DNA of 64,000 nt from Nitrospira sp. (GTDB lineage Bacteria; Nitrospirota; Nitrospiria; Nitrospirales; Nitrospiraceae). The translations under genes were made by a program, and so were the position numbers. The DNA lies in assembly GCA_030653545.1 (NCBI GenBank), contig JAURZE010000022.1:524968-588967 (forward strand). The letters run 5' to 3'. Positions 55,621-63,873 of the stretch are shown here, one piece after another. Within the stretch, counting starts at the first letter, position 1. The number at the start of each line of letters is the position of its first letter. A model generated the notes under the pieces. It was not told the origin of the DNA. It saw only the letters and a list, made by a program, of their open reading frames with translations, and did no database searches.

Positions 55621-56052
55621 TTACTTCAGCTGAGGAAGATCCTCAACCCATAAGACACGACGACCATAGGCTCCCCCCGTCAGCGAGGAATAGAACTTAC
55701 GATCGGCCGTGACCATCACACCGTCCACCGATTCGGCCAAGGCAAGATAGAGACAATCGTACAGACTTCGCTGCGTATCCAAGGCGAGCTGATAGGCCGC
55801 AGGAAAGAGCCGCTCGTCGGCATGCCGTTGCAGCGGGAGGTGCTTCAGCTCCTCCAGCACGACATCCCCTTCGGCCCGAGTGATCTCCCCGCGTCGGATT
55901 CGTTTGGCCAGCACATTGCCGAGCTCCAGCATCATCAGTGCAGGCACATGCAGCCGGGAGCGCGGAGGGCACAACCGGAGTGCCGCCTCCGAATGGATCT
56001 CCGGAAGGAACCATTTAATCGCCACACTGGCGTCGACCACATACCGGCTCAC
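55621..56052 (-). CDS. vapC: PIN-domain toxin (VapC family)
   Basis: A 143-aa PIN ribonuclease. The acidic residues are in YVVDASVAIKWF (Asp near 7), PALMMLELGNVLA (Glu), SLYDCLYLALAE (Asp) and VTADRKFY (Asp). Such toxins cleave tRNA or rRNA when free of antitoxin. The start overlaps the end of the antitoxin gene by 4 bp, the usual VapBC layout. Confidence 0.9.
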   Translation of the reverse strand: MSRYVVDASVAIKWFLPEIHSEAALRLCPPRSRLHVPALMMLELGNVLAKRIRRGEITRAEGDVVLEELKHLPLQRHADERLFPAAYQLALDTQRSLYDCLYLALAESVDGVMVTADRKFYSSLTGGAYGRRVLWVEDLPQLK

Positions 56053-56282
56053 CGATCACGATCCTCACGGATCAGTGCGGCACTGTCACTGAACTTCCGT
56101 CCGGATTTCTCTAATCGCTTTCGCAATCCTTCGATCCGCTTCCAAGCCCCCTCGTAATCTGGCACGGCGTCTTCCAGAATGGTCTTCACTTCAGACTGTA
56201 AAGACCGGCCATGCTCCTTCGCCCGTTTCTTCAAGCGATCGACAATTTTGTCATCCAGTTGTCGAACAAGCACCTGCGCCAT
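56049..56282 (-). CDS. Arc/FitA-type antitoxin
   Basis: A 77-aa protein from the ATG at 56282 behind GGAGGT. LVRQLDDKIVDRLKKRAKEH is a ribbon-helix-helix that would bind the operon promoter; the C-terminal part (EGLRKRLEKSGRKFSDSAAL) wraps the toxin. It is the antitoxin of the overlapping PIN toxin. Confidence 0.88.
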   Translation of the reverse strand: MAQVLVRQLDDKIVDRLKKRAKEHGRSLQSEVKTILEDAVPDYEGAWKRIEGLRKRLEKSGRKFSDSAALIREDRDR

Positions 56283-56513
56283 GCACACCTCCCGAATCCA
56301 ACAAGTGATAGCAGAACGATAGCAGACGACGACCCTACGGTCAACACACGTACCCGCCGTGAGCCGCGGCACATTGACGCACGGCTGAGAACGATGGCTT
56401 TCCTGTAGATTGATGGGAGTCGGGCTTCGAAAGATGTTACGCGCTTCAGGATTTCCTGCCGGAAAGAGAGCATTCTCGCACCCTCGGCTTGACGCAATCC
56501 ATGCCCCGTCATC

Positions 56514-56643
56514 CCCCTCCTTCGTAAGGAGGGGCCAAGGGAGGTCGAAGACCCGAGGGCCATGCAGACATGCACGGCACACATGAGCACACCCCAGCCT
56601 GCGGAGATTCGCCCCCACCTCCCCTCCCCTTACGAAGGGGAGG
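56514..56643. repeat. Inverted pair of palindromic hairpins
   Basis: Two perfect 9-bp stems with 3-base loops lie in a gene-free stretch of 403 bp (56283-56685). The first is CCCCTCCTT-CGT-AAGGAGGGG (56514-56534), the second CCTCCCCTT-ACG-AAGGGGAGG (56623-56643). They are in mirror orientation. This resembles REP/BIME-type repeats rather than a simple terminator. No gene was seen in the rest. Confidence 0.6.
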
Positions 56644-56685
56644 CATCGAAATGGGGCGCGAGACGCATCATTCGGGAACGACCGC

Positions 56686-57105
56686 CTAGTGTTTCTGAAC
56701 GGGCGATTCCGGCACATCGTTTCGTCCGGAGCGGGTCTTCAGCAGATGAATGAGCTCGGTTCGCAGCCGGCGATTGAGCCGTTGCCTGCTCTCATCAGGC
56801 AGGCGGAGAAACTCCACACCAAACTGATGGCCCTCGACCCATTTGATCGTGCCACACTCAATGGTCAGCGCGTGGGCCTGATCCGGAAGCAGGATACTCA
56901 CACGCACGTCATTGCCACAAAGGACCTCGCGGTCGCACAGGACCGAGCACCCCTGAAACGACAGATTCGTCAGCAGCCCCTCGCCGACAAACGGCGCCCC
57001 GCCGAAGATGACCGGACAGTGGAGCGGATACCGGGGATAGGTCCGGCCATAGGAAAGTGCAGCCACGGCAACCTCCGTACCCGCGGATTGTACCGAGACC
57101 GGCAC
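56686..57105 (-). CDS. PilZ-domain protein (139 aa)
   Basis: A GTG start at 57105. RTYPRYPL near residue 22 and LTNLSFQGCSV are the RxxxR and (D/N)xSxxG c-di-GMP motifs of a PilZ domain; FGVEFLRL closes the barrel. It is the second stand-alone PilZ protein in the window, in addition to the two regions in the BcsA fusion. Target unknown. Confidence 0.8.
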   Translation of the reverse strand: MPVSVQSAGTEVAVAALSYGRTYPRYPLHCPVIFGGAPFVGEGLLTNLSFQGCSVLCDREVLCGNDVRVSILLPDQAHALTIECGTIKWVEGHQFGVEFLRLPDESRQRLNRRLRTELIHLLKTRSGRNDVPESPVQKH

Positions 57106-57303
57106 GGCGGCGGTATCCTACCTAGGAAGGGGGAGACAAACGTCTCCCCATATGTGAAATGCATGAATCGATGGATGTAGCAGTTAGGAATCAATGAAGA
57201 ACAAAGTTCCGGATAAGGTAATGGCACCCGGCAGCCGATTGAAAACAACCCCGCGCCTGTACGACAATCGCCACATCATTCAAATCGGCGAAAGGACACA
57301 TTC

Positions 57304-57720
57304 ATGGAAACGCCCTTGCTCGAAACACCGCCCGACAATGCGGTCCACAGCTTTGTCCAGCTCGGGTACATCGCGGCCTACGATGCGCCGTTGAATTGCG
57401 ATTTCGCCTTCCTCGCATACAAGGAAACCGACAAGGATTCAGGCAACTGGCGGGTGCGCATCCGCTCGACGCAGACGGTGGGGGCCGTCCTTGAAGCCCC
57501 GATGATCGCGAGCAAAGCGCGGGAAGCCGGAGCCCAAGGGAAACCGTTTTTTCTCTGGGGGTACAAGCTGGAACCCAGCGCGGCGGATCAGCGTCACATC
57601 GAGTTTCGCGTCTATCAGGAAGGCGGCACACCGAAAGAACTCGAAATCTTCGTCCGGCTGAGAACGTTCGACCAGAGCGCCGACAAACCGCAGAGCCTCC
57701 GCGTTCCGTGGCCGGCATAA
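57304..57720 (+). CDS. Hypothetical protein (138 aa)
   Basis: A soluble beta-rich protein starting METPLLETPPDNAV with no signal peptide or cysteine-rich region. YKETDKDSGNWRVRIRSTQT and IEFRVYQEGGTPKELEI look like strands of a small barrel. It converges with the gene at 57735. The family was not recognised. Confidence 0.6.
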   Translation: METPLLETPPDNAVHSFVQLGYIAAYDAPLNCDFAFLAYKETDKDSGNWRVRIRSTQTVGAVLEAPMIASKAREAGAQGKPFFLWGYKLEPSAADQRHIEFRVYQEGGTPKELEIFVRLRTFDQSADKPQSLRVPWPA

Positions 57721-57734
57721 CCCCAGGCCATGCG

Positions 57735-58637
57735 TCAGCGTTCTTTCGCGGGTTTCAGCAATCCGCGGAACGTCGCCCCGTCGGGATAATGCAGATCGTC
57801 CACCCGCCACGTCGTGCCCGATAATTGCAGCCGATACTCGACGAGTTTAGAGCGGCCTTCCTCATCGAATCGCACCGGCACCGTCGCGCGCGAGCCGACA
57901 CGCAGGACGGCTCCCATAGTAAAGCTCGACGGATACTCCTGTGAATCGGTAAAGGGATCGCCATTGATCACCGGCACCTCATCCCGAGGAACCGGCCTGG
58001 CGAAATAGCCGGCGATGGCTCTCGTAAGACTTTGGGTCAACAGAGAGGCCTTCCGTGCCGCGCTGCCCTTGGTAAAGGCCATGTCTCGCGTCATATGCTG
58101 GCGCAAGAGCTCCAGCACCGCCGCCTCAGGCGAGAGTTCCAGATTGGTCCGCCGCACGTGCCACACCACATGATCCAGCCCAAGCATCGCCCCCTGCTTC
58201 GACACCAGATGATAATCGAAGGATCCGTTCTGACAGGTCATGCGCCAGGTAAGGACCGGCATGGAGGTCAGGCCAAGCGCTCGTGCCGCCCGCCCGGCAG
58301 GAGCCGGAAGTCCCCCTTCAAACAGCCCTTCAGCCGGCGTGACGATGAACGTATGTTGCGCCTGCTCGCAGGCCAAGGGATGGGGCGCCGTGACCGCTTT
58401 GCCCTCGACCAGAATAGCCTGTCCCGCTAACCCGGCGTTCTCCAGCACGGTGGTTCCAGGTTTTGCCCAAGGCGCTACACGGCCTGATTCAATCAGCCAC
58501 CGTTCCTGGGGTTGCCACGCCTCAAAAGCCAAGGCCGAGTCGAACACACCGGCGAACTGTAGCGTGAACAGAGCGGTAGCCGTGCAGAAAACACCCGCCA
58601 GCACCCCACCACGACCGCTAGAAATTCCCAATGACAT
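57735..58637 (-). CDS. Secreted protein of unknown function (300 aa)
   Basis: The ATG at 58637 opens a hydrophobic leader (GVFCTATALFTLQFAGVFDS) with a cleavage-like ALAFEA. The body has a Trp-rich start (WQPQERWLIESGRVAPWAKP) and a C-terminal segment YRLQLSGTTWRVDDLHYPDG that resembles NTF2-like or DUF3828 domains used for small-ligand or peptide binding. Isolated gene. Confidence 0.58.
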   Translation of the reverse strand: MSLGISSGRGGVLAGVFCTATALFTLQFAGVFDSALAFEAWQPQERWLIESGRVAPWAKPGTTVLENAGLAGQAILVEGKAVTAPHPLACEQAQHTFIVTPAEGLFEGGLPAPAGRAARALGLTSMPVLTWRMTCQNGSFDYHLVSKQGAMLGLDHVVWHVRRTNLELSPEAAVLELLRQHMTRDMAFTKGSAARKASLLTQSLTRAIAGYFARPVPRDEVPVINGDPFTDSQEYPSSFTMGAVLRVGSRATVPVRFDEEGRSKLVEYRLQLSGTTWRVDDLHYPDGATFRGLLKPAKER

Positions 58638-58924
58638 GCTCCCACCCTTTCTTACCCAGCCCACTCTAGGAAGCGACAACCGAATTTATGACAATAGCTC
58701 GGGAGATCATCTCCTTCAATCCCCTGCGGGGAGAGAATTCGCAGTGAAGAGACAAGACATGTTTATGGTTACACTCCCATATACTCAAGGAAGGCAATGA
58801 GCGCCCCAACCCCTCAGAAAAAGATCCCAGCCCATTTCTTACTTGCCTGAAACTCACTGAGGTCGAAGCACCACAGGAACAGCTCAAAATTGACTTACCC
58901 CCATGACTCCAGTAGGCTTTGATT

Positions 58925-59200
58925 ATGACAGTCGCGACAAGCCATCCATACATTGTCTGTACCGAGGAGATTCTCCACGGAGTCCCTATCGTATCGGGTA
59001 GCCGCACCCCGGTGCGCGCCATCGCGGAGCTCTGGAAGTTCGGCGTCGCCCCCGAAGAAATCATCGGACGTCTCCCGCATCTCACATTGGCCCAGGTCTT
59101 CGATGCCCTGAGTTACTATCAGGAACATCGCGAGGCGATCGACGAAGACATCCGTCGGAATCGGGTACCGGCCGAGAAAATTCACCCCCGCCTCCAGTGA
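58925..59200 (+). CDS. DUF433 antitoxin-like protein
   Basis: A 91-aa protein from the ATG at 58925. VCTEEILHGVPIVSGSRTPV and LTLAQVFDALSYYQEHREAI match the DUF433 family, which carries a winged HTH and usually acts as antitoxin to a DUF5615 PIN-like partner. The following gene starts inside its stop codon and begins exactly like DUF5615, but is broken off. Confidence 0.86.
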   Translation: MTVATSHPYIVCTEEILHGVPIVSGSRTPVRAIAELWKFGVAPEEIIGRLPHLTLAQVFDALSYYQEHREAIDEDIRRNRVPAEKIHPRLQ

Positions 59201-59358
59201 CCGAGCCCGCGCTCTTCATCCGGCTCTACCTTGATGAAGATGTGTCAGTCTTTCTTGCTCAACTGCTGCGTCCTCACGGCTTCGAGGTGCTGACCACGCG
59301 GGAGGGGCTCGTCTGTCTGGTCTTTCTGGTCTGTCTGGCTCTTCTAGCAGAGCGTTGA
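59197..59358 (+). pseudogene. Truncated DUF5615 toxin-like gene
   Basis: The GTG at 59197 overlaps the antitoxin stop (GTGA). The first 36 residues (RLYLDEDVSVFLAQLLRPHG, FEVLTTREG) are a clean DUF5615 start, with the DED acidic pair. After that the reading frame runs into a T-rich CTGTCTGG repeat and stops at 59358, so about 70 residues of the toxin are missing. A mobile-like inverted repeat sits exactly there. The toxin should be inactive. Confidence 0.82.
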
Positions 59359-59538
59359 CAAACCCTCTGACGACCCCGGTGAGGGAGCCTCGACTGAGAT
59401 CACGAGCAGGATCTGTATGGCCCACAGGCTGTCCAGCAAGGCTGCAACGAGCGAAGAGGCGAGGCGTACGCTTCGGTACGTTGAGCCTGTTTGTGAAGCG
59501 AGAACGCCACTGGCGGACTTAGTCAACAGCCTGCTAGA
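59343..59538. mobile_element. MITE-like element, about 196 bp, in the toxin gene
   Basis: Ends 59343-59360 and 59521-59538 are imperfect inverted repeats (TCTAGCAG-x3-GTTGAC at one end, complement at the other). Outside them, CTGTCTGG-type tracts at 59311-59330 and 59558-59577 are also inverted with respect to each other, giving an outer repeat. No protein is encoded. It looks like a non-autonomous element or a structured intergenic repeat. The right flank to the next gene (59575-59839) shows nothing else. Confidence 0.65.
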
Positions 59539-59839
59539 CAAACTCCCAGTCCGACCTACCAAACAAGCCAGATAGATGGAATAGACAATCCCTGCGTCTC
59601 ACTCGTCCCGCCAGGCCGCCCCTCTGATCATAGAGGGAATAATGGACCTAGCGTTCGGCAAACTGTCCTGCATGGGCATAGACCGGCTGCCGAGGAAAAC
59701 GTAGAATGTCCCTGTTTCTCCGTCGCCGCTTCATACATCGTGTAAGAAGTCGGGACCACCCACGATAGACACCAGAGAGGCCTACGGCCTCGGCGCGAAT
59801 ATGTGACTCGACCGGCACCGGAGGAGCAGGACCCGCCGC

Positions 59840-60433
59840 ATGACTGACCAATCCAAGGCTGACTCCCATTCCCTTATCGACGCCCATGGGGATGCGCTCT
59901 ATCGATTTGCGCTCGTCCGCGTGAGGAACAAAGATGTCGCCGAGGATCTGGTGCAGGAAACCTTTCTGGCCGCCCTGCAAGGGACCTACCGGGAAAGCGG
60001 GCCGACAGCGGAACGCAGATGGATCATCGGCATCATGAAACACAAAGTCGTCGACTATTTCCGCCGGACCAGCCGGGAACCGCTCCAGCATGCCGATCAG
60101 CCGGGACATTCAGCGGAAGATACGTTTCTCGACGACGGCCATTGGAAACCGGAAGCCGCCGCGATGCAGGCCTGGCCGGAACAACCGGACCGGCTAATCG
60201 AACGGCGCCAGTTTTGGGACGCGCTGGCCGGTTGTATGGATCGGCTCTCGCCGAGGGCAGCCCAGGTCTTTACCTTGCGGGAACTCGATGAGCTGGAGAC
60301 CGACCAGATTTGCGAACTGCTCCAGCTCACCCCGACCAACTTCGGCGTTATTCTGTATCGAGCCAGAAAACAACTCCGGGACTGCTTGGGCAGCCGCTAT
60401 TTTGGCCAGGCACAGGAAGGACTCAACTCATGA
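59840..60433 (+). CDS. ECF sigma factor
   Basis: A 197-aa RNA polymerase sigma factor. Region 2 is ALYRFALVRVRNKDVAEDLV with QETFLAAL and WIIGIMKHKVVDYFR; region 4 is LSPRAAQVFTLRELDELETD with NFGVILYRARKQLRD. Such factors direct transcription of stress or envelope genes. The stop overlaps the start of a small putative anti-sigma gene (ATGA). Confidence 0.92.
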   Translation: MTDQSKADSHSLIDAHGDALYRFALVRVRNKDVAEDLVQETFLAALQGTYRESGPTAERRWIIGIMKHKVVDYFRRTSREPLQHADQPGHSAEDTFLDDGHWKPEAAAMQAWPEQPDRLIERRQFWDALAGCMDRLSPRAAQVFTLRELDELETDQICELLQLTPTNFGVILYRARKQLRDCLGSRYFGQAQEGLNS

Positions 60434-60711
60434 GCCGGCGCTCCTCCATCATATACACGTGCCAGGAGATGTCGCGACTGCTGTCCGACGCGATGGATCG
60501 AACACTGCCATGGCACACGCGCCTGCGCATGCGCCTGCATCTCCGCATCTGCCTCCTCTGCCGGCAATACAAACATCAATTGACCCTCCTGCGCGACGTC
60601 TTGCGCAAGAGCGACGACCAGCTCACCCATGCCGATCACGCCAATGCGCCTAGCCTCTCCCCCGAAGCCAAAGCGCGCATTCAACGCGCGCTGGATTCCC
60701 AAGATCGCTAG
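60430..60711 (+). CDS. Putative anti-sigma factor, zinc-finger type (93 aa)
   Basis: A small protein starting MSRRSSIIYTCQEMSRLLSD. The H-rich LHLRICLLCRQYKH part, with a preceding Cys, gives the C-x-x-x-C ... H-like pattern of zf-HC2 anti-sigma proteins. It overlaps the sigma factor by 4 bp, so it is probably its regulator. No membrane segment is seen, so it would act in the cytoplasm. Confidence 0.72.
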   Translation: MSRRSSIIYTCQEMSRLLSDAMDRTLPWHTRLRMRLHLRICLLCRQYKHQLTLLRDVLRKSDDQLTHADHANAPSLSPEAKARIQRALDSQDR

Positions 60712-60858
60712 CCCGCTCATCCGGCACGCCGGGCTGCGTGACCATGCCATTCCAAGCCTCTGTGTCGTCGCCCCGTAAGAAATCCTCCCCCCGCGCGATA
60801 GACCAGTATCGAGAGAATCGTTTGGGTTCTCATCCACCACTTTCCAAGGAGGGGCTCT

Positions 60859-61320
60859 ATGACAGGTTTCAAGCAACTCATCATCGCCGGGCTGGCATTG
60901 ATCGCCAGCGTCGCGGCCGGTCCGGCCTTCGCCGCCGATGCCACCCACAGCACACCGGGCCTCAGCGGCTACGATCCCGTCGCCTATTTCACCGACGGCA
61001 AACCGGTCAGAGGATCGGGCTATCATGTGGCCACGCATGAGGGCATCACCTACGCCTTCGCTAACGCCGATCATAAGAAACTCTTCATCGCCAATCCGAA
61101 ACAGTACCTCCCCGCCTTCGGAGGCTACTGTGCCTATGGCGTCGCCGTCGGAAAGAAATTCGTAGCGGATCCGGAAGTGTGGAAGGTCGTCGAGGGAACT
61201 CTGTACTTGAACCTGGACAAAGGCATTCAGGAGAAGTGGCAGAAGGATATCCCCGGACAGATCAAGAAAGCTGATGCCAACTGGTCAGAGATCAAGGACA
61301 AATCGCCCGACGCACTGTAA
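60859..61320 (+). CDS. Secreted YHS-domain protein
   Basis: A 153-aa protein with a signal peptide ending GPAFAADA. LSGYDPVAYFTDGKPVRGSG and YHVATHEGITYAFANADHKK form the YHS-type fold, with AFGGYCAYGVAVGKK after it. YHS proteins are thought to bind metal or redox cofactors. The gene stands alone and ends before a strong hairpin. Confidence 0.88.
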   Translation: MTGFKQLIIAGLALIASVAAGPAFAADATHSTPGLSGYDPVAYFTDGKPVRGSGYHVATHEGITYAFANADHKKLFIANPKQYLPAFGGYCAYGVAVGKKFVADPEVWKVVEGTLYLNLDKGIQEKWQKDIPGQIKKADANWSEIKDKSPDAL

Positions 61321-61330
61321 GCCCGTCCAC

Positions 61331-61358
61331 GGCCCGCCGCCCGAACAAGCGGCGGGCC
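61331..61358 (+). terminator. Hairpin after the YHS gene
   Basis: GGCCCGCCGC and GCGGCGGGCC form a perfect 10-bp stem with an eight-base loop, 10 bp after the stop codon. A GC-only stem of this kind is a likely terminator. No T-run follows. Confidence 0.6.
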
Positions 61359-61565
61359 AATGCCAATCGCACTCCAGCATCGCCGTGGATCGCCCTGGAG
61401 ATCGTCACCATACAATTCCGACTGGTCTTTCTCTGCCGATGAAACAAGGGACCAAGAGGATTGTGCAGCTCAAACACCCCACAGTTCGATTGCAAGACCA
61501 CGCCTCATTTTCCAGCTTTTTTTCAACGAAGGTTCGCGTTGACACCTCAGTTTCATAGTACTTAC

Positions 61566-61670
61566 TATTTCAGGGTTCGGATTCGCGTCATTTCAGCCAG
61601 AGATATGAGTTCGAAGGAGCGGAGAGCCTATCATGCAGAAACTCAAAAAGAGACCGACGTTCAAGAGTGA
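61566..61670 (+). pseudogene. Remnant of a BrnT-type toxin
   Basis: The last 35 codons of an open frame read FRVRIRVISARDMSSKERRA and then YHAETQ, a good match to the C-terminal strand and helix of BrnT ribonuclease toxins. The N-terminal half of BrnT is absent, and upstream sequence in all frames does not supply it. The antitoxin gene overlaps its end by 38 bp. Likely inactive. Confidence 0.6.
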
Positions 61671-61923
61671 AAAACAGGAAGCCGATTTTTGGGCTTCGCA
61701 TGACTCCACGGAGTATATCGACTACGCCAAGAGCCAACGCCTGGTATTTCCCCGTCTCAAACCCTCGACCGAGACCATCTCGCTCCGGCTGCCGAAATCC
61801 TTACTCGATCAACTGAAGACCCTGGCCAACAAACGCGACGTTCCCTACCAGACGCTACTCAAACTGTTCGTCCTCGAACGCGTGGAAGCGGAACTCCACC
61901 GCAAAACCGCGAAAGCCTCATAA
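61633..61923 (+). CDS. BrnA/CopG-type antitoxin
   Basis: A 96-aa protein with FKSEKQEADFWASHDSTEYI, then PSTETISLRLPKSLLDQLKT, a ribbon-helix-helix typical of BrnA/CopG antitoxins, and YQTLLKLFVLERVEAEL at the end. It overlaps a degraded BrnT remnant, so it may now act only as a DNA-binding protein or protect against related toxins. Confidence 0.82.
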   Translation: MQKLKKRPTFKSEKQEADFWASHDSTEYIDYAKSQRLVFPRLKPSTETISLRLPKSLLDQLKTLANKRDVPYQTLLKLFVLERVEAELHRKTAKAS

Positions 61924-61956
61924 GCACGAGCATGGCCTATCGCGCACTGCTGATCG

Positions 61957-62217
61957 TTACTTCGTCTTAGGAACCACCGGCCCTTTCGGCTCGCTTTGCG
62001 CCCGTTCTATCTTGCACTCGCCATCTTCACAGGTCTTCGCCTGGGCTTCTTTCTTGTCCGCGCAAGACTTCTTGTCATCCTGACTGATCGCATTCTCAAG
62101 GCACTTCGTCAACTCCGCACGAGCTGCCGCGAGACAGTCCAGGCAAGGGCTTTGTGCATAGAGCGGAGCTGCGGACATGAGCCACGAGAGCAACGCAACT
62201 GCGAGCATGCCGTTCAT
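61957..62217 (-). CDS. Small secreted cysteine-rich protein (86 aa)
   Basis: A signal peptide ends PLYAQSP. The mature part has six cysteines in CLDC, KCLEN, SCADK, TCEDGEC. The spacing suggests a small disulfide- or metal-stabilised domain. Highly charged, Lys-rich C-terminus. No family recognised. Confidence 0.62.
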   Translation of the reverse strand: MNGMLAVALLSWLMSAAPLYAQSPCLDCLAAARAELTKCLENAISQDDKKSCADKKEAQAKTCEDGECKIERAQSEPKGPVVPKTK

Positions 62218-62502
62218 GACGAACCCTCCTCTGCGAAAGAATCCCCACAGCGTCCAGTCATCGTAGCATGCGACAGATCAATGCGTTCGACAGCACGGAT
62301 TAGAGTTCGACTCTTATGCCCCAATGACCGGATAGAACAACGCGAACCGTGATACGTCCCGGAATAATGGCACCTCTAATGACTCAAAATGATCAGACTC
62401 AGCCCGGGTAAGGTATAGTATCCCCACAAGAGAATAAACGCACGACCGGATGCAGCGACCAGCGGGGCTCGCAATCGCTCCGTTGATACGGAAGAGGCCA
62501 TA
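62218..62502. other. Divergent gap upstream of cydA
   Basis: No gene in these 285 bp. GGTATAGTATCC near 62415 contains a TATAGT -10-like box for the plus strand; a matching -35 was not convincing. Confidence 0.3.
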
Positions 62503-63864
62503 ATGGAAAGTGCGCTGCTGTATGACCGCCTTCAATTCGCCTTCACCGCCACATTTCACTACCTCTTTCCGCAACTGACGATGGGCCTCGCCTTGTTGCT
62601 GCTCTATTTGAGGAGCCGGGCGCTGTGGTCCGGCGATGAGCTGTATCTACAGGTCGCCCGATTCTGGACGAAGATCTTTGCGGTGAGCTTTGCCTTCGGC
62701 GTCGTCACCGGCATTCCACTGGAATTTCAGTTCGGCACCAACTGGGCCAGATTCTCGAACTTCGCCGGCGGAGTGATCGGCCAGACGCTGGCGATGGAAG
62801 GCCTGTTTGCCTTCGTCCTCGAATCCACGTTCCTCGGAGTCTTGCTGTTCGGCGAGAAGCGGTTCGGGCTCCGAGTCCAATGGAGCGCGTCTTTGATGCT
62901 GTTTCTCGGCTCGTGGCTTTCGGGCTATTTTATCCTCGCCACCAATGCCTGGATGCAGCATCCGGTCGCCTACACCGTTGCCGACGACGGGCGTCTCTTC
63001 CTGAATAGTCTCTCAGGCTTACTCACCAATCCCTGGCTGTTCTGGCAGTACGCCCATACGATGACTGCTGCCGTTGTGACCTCCTCCTGCGTGATGGGGG
63101 CAATCGGGGCATTCTACGTGCTGTCCGGCAACCATCTCGCGCATGCGAGAACGTTCATACGCACCGGGGTGGTGGCCGGTGCCATCGCCTGCATGCTTAT
63201 GATTTTTCCGACCGGCCACGGCAATGCGAAGCAGGTCTTCGAGCATCAACCGCTGAAGGGCGCAGCATTCGAAGGACTGTTTCAGACTGAGCGGGGCGCG
63301 GGCATCGTTTTGATCGGGCAGCCGAACACGGAAACGATGACGATCGACAACCCGCTGACTGTGCCCTCTGCCCTCAGCGTGCTCATCTACTATGATCTCT
63401 GGGCCAAGGTGAAGGGACTCGATGTCTTTCCCAGGCAAGATTGGCCCGAGAACCTGGCTCTGCTCTATTACGCGTATCACATCATGGCCGGGCTGGGAAC
63501 GGTCCTCGCAGCCGTCATGGCGCTGGCACTGGTGTGGCTCTGGCAGGGACGTCTCTTCACCAGCAAACCCCTACTGTGGCTCCTCATGCTCTGTGCGCCC
63601 TTTCCCTATATCGCGACCACCGCCGGATGGATGACCACGGAGCTCGGGCGCCAACCCTGGCTCGTGTATGGCTTATTGCGCACGAGCGAAGGCACGTCGC
63701 CGCTCGTGCATTCGGGAAACGCGCTCTTCACGCTGCTCGGCTTTCTCGGACTCTACCTCCTGCTCGGCCTGGTCTTTATCGTCTTGGTGATGGAGATCGT
63801 CAGACAGGGTCCGGTTCCCATCACCGATGACCCGACACAGACCACCGGACGGACGCCCTACTAG
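62503..63864 (+). CDS. cydA: Cytochrome bd-type quinol oxidase subunit I
   Basis: A 453-aa inner-membrane protein. Key residues sit as in CydA: His19 (FTATFHYLFP), Glu99 and Glu107 (AMEGLFAFVLES), His185 (WQYAHTM), and GWMTTELGRQPW near 375. The Q-loop is short, as in non-E. coli bd/CIO-type enzymes. It would take electrons from quinol to O2 with high affinity. Subunit II does not follow; an insertion sequence begins right after the stop codon. Whether the enzyme is active without cydB nearby is unclear; Nitrospira is known to have unusual bd-like proteins. Confidence 0.9.
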   Translation: MESALLYDRLQFAFTATFHYLFPQLTMGLALLLLYLRSRALWSGDELYLQVARFWTKIFAVSFAFGVVTGIPLEFQFGTNWARFSNFAGGVIGQTLAMEGLFAFVLESTFLGVLLFGEKRFGLRVQWSASLMLFLGSWLSGYFILATNAWMQHPVAYTVADDGRLFLNSLSGLLTNPWLFWQYAHTMTAAVVTSSCVMGAIGAFYVLSGNHLAHARTFIRTGVVAGAIACMLMIFPTGHGNAKQVFEHQPLKGAAFEGLFQTERGAGIVLIGQPNTETMTIDNPLTVPSALSVLIYYDLWAKVKGLDVFPRQDWPENLALLYYAYHIMAGLGTVLAAVMALALVWLWQGRLFTSKPLLWLLMLCAPFPYIATTAGWMTTELGRQPWLVYGLLRTSEGTSPLVHSGNALFTLLGFLGLYLLLGLVFIVLVMEIVRQGPVPITDDPTQTTGRTPY

Positions 63865-63873
63865 TGTAGTGAT

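Noticed and set aside
59648..60109. Minus-strand frame opposite the sigma factor
   Set aside because: The ECF sigma factor is unambiguous on the plus strand.
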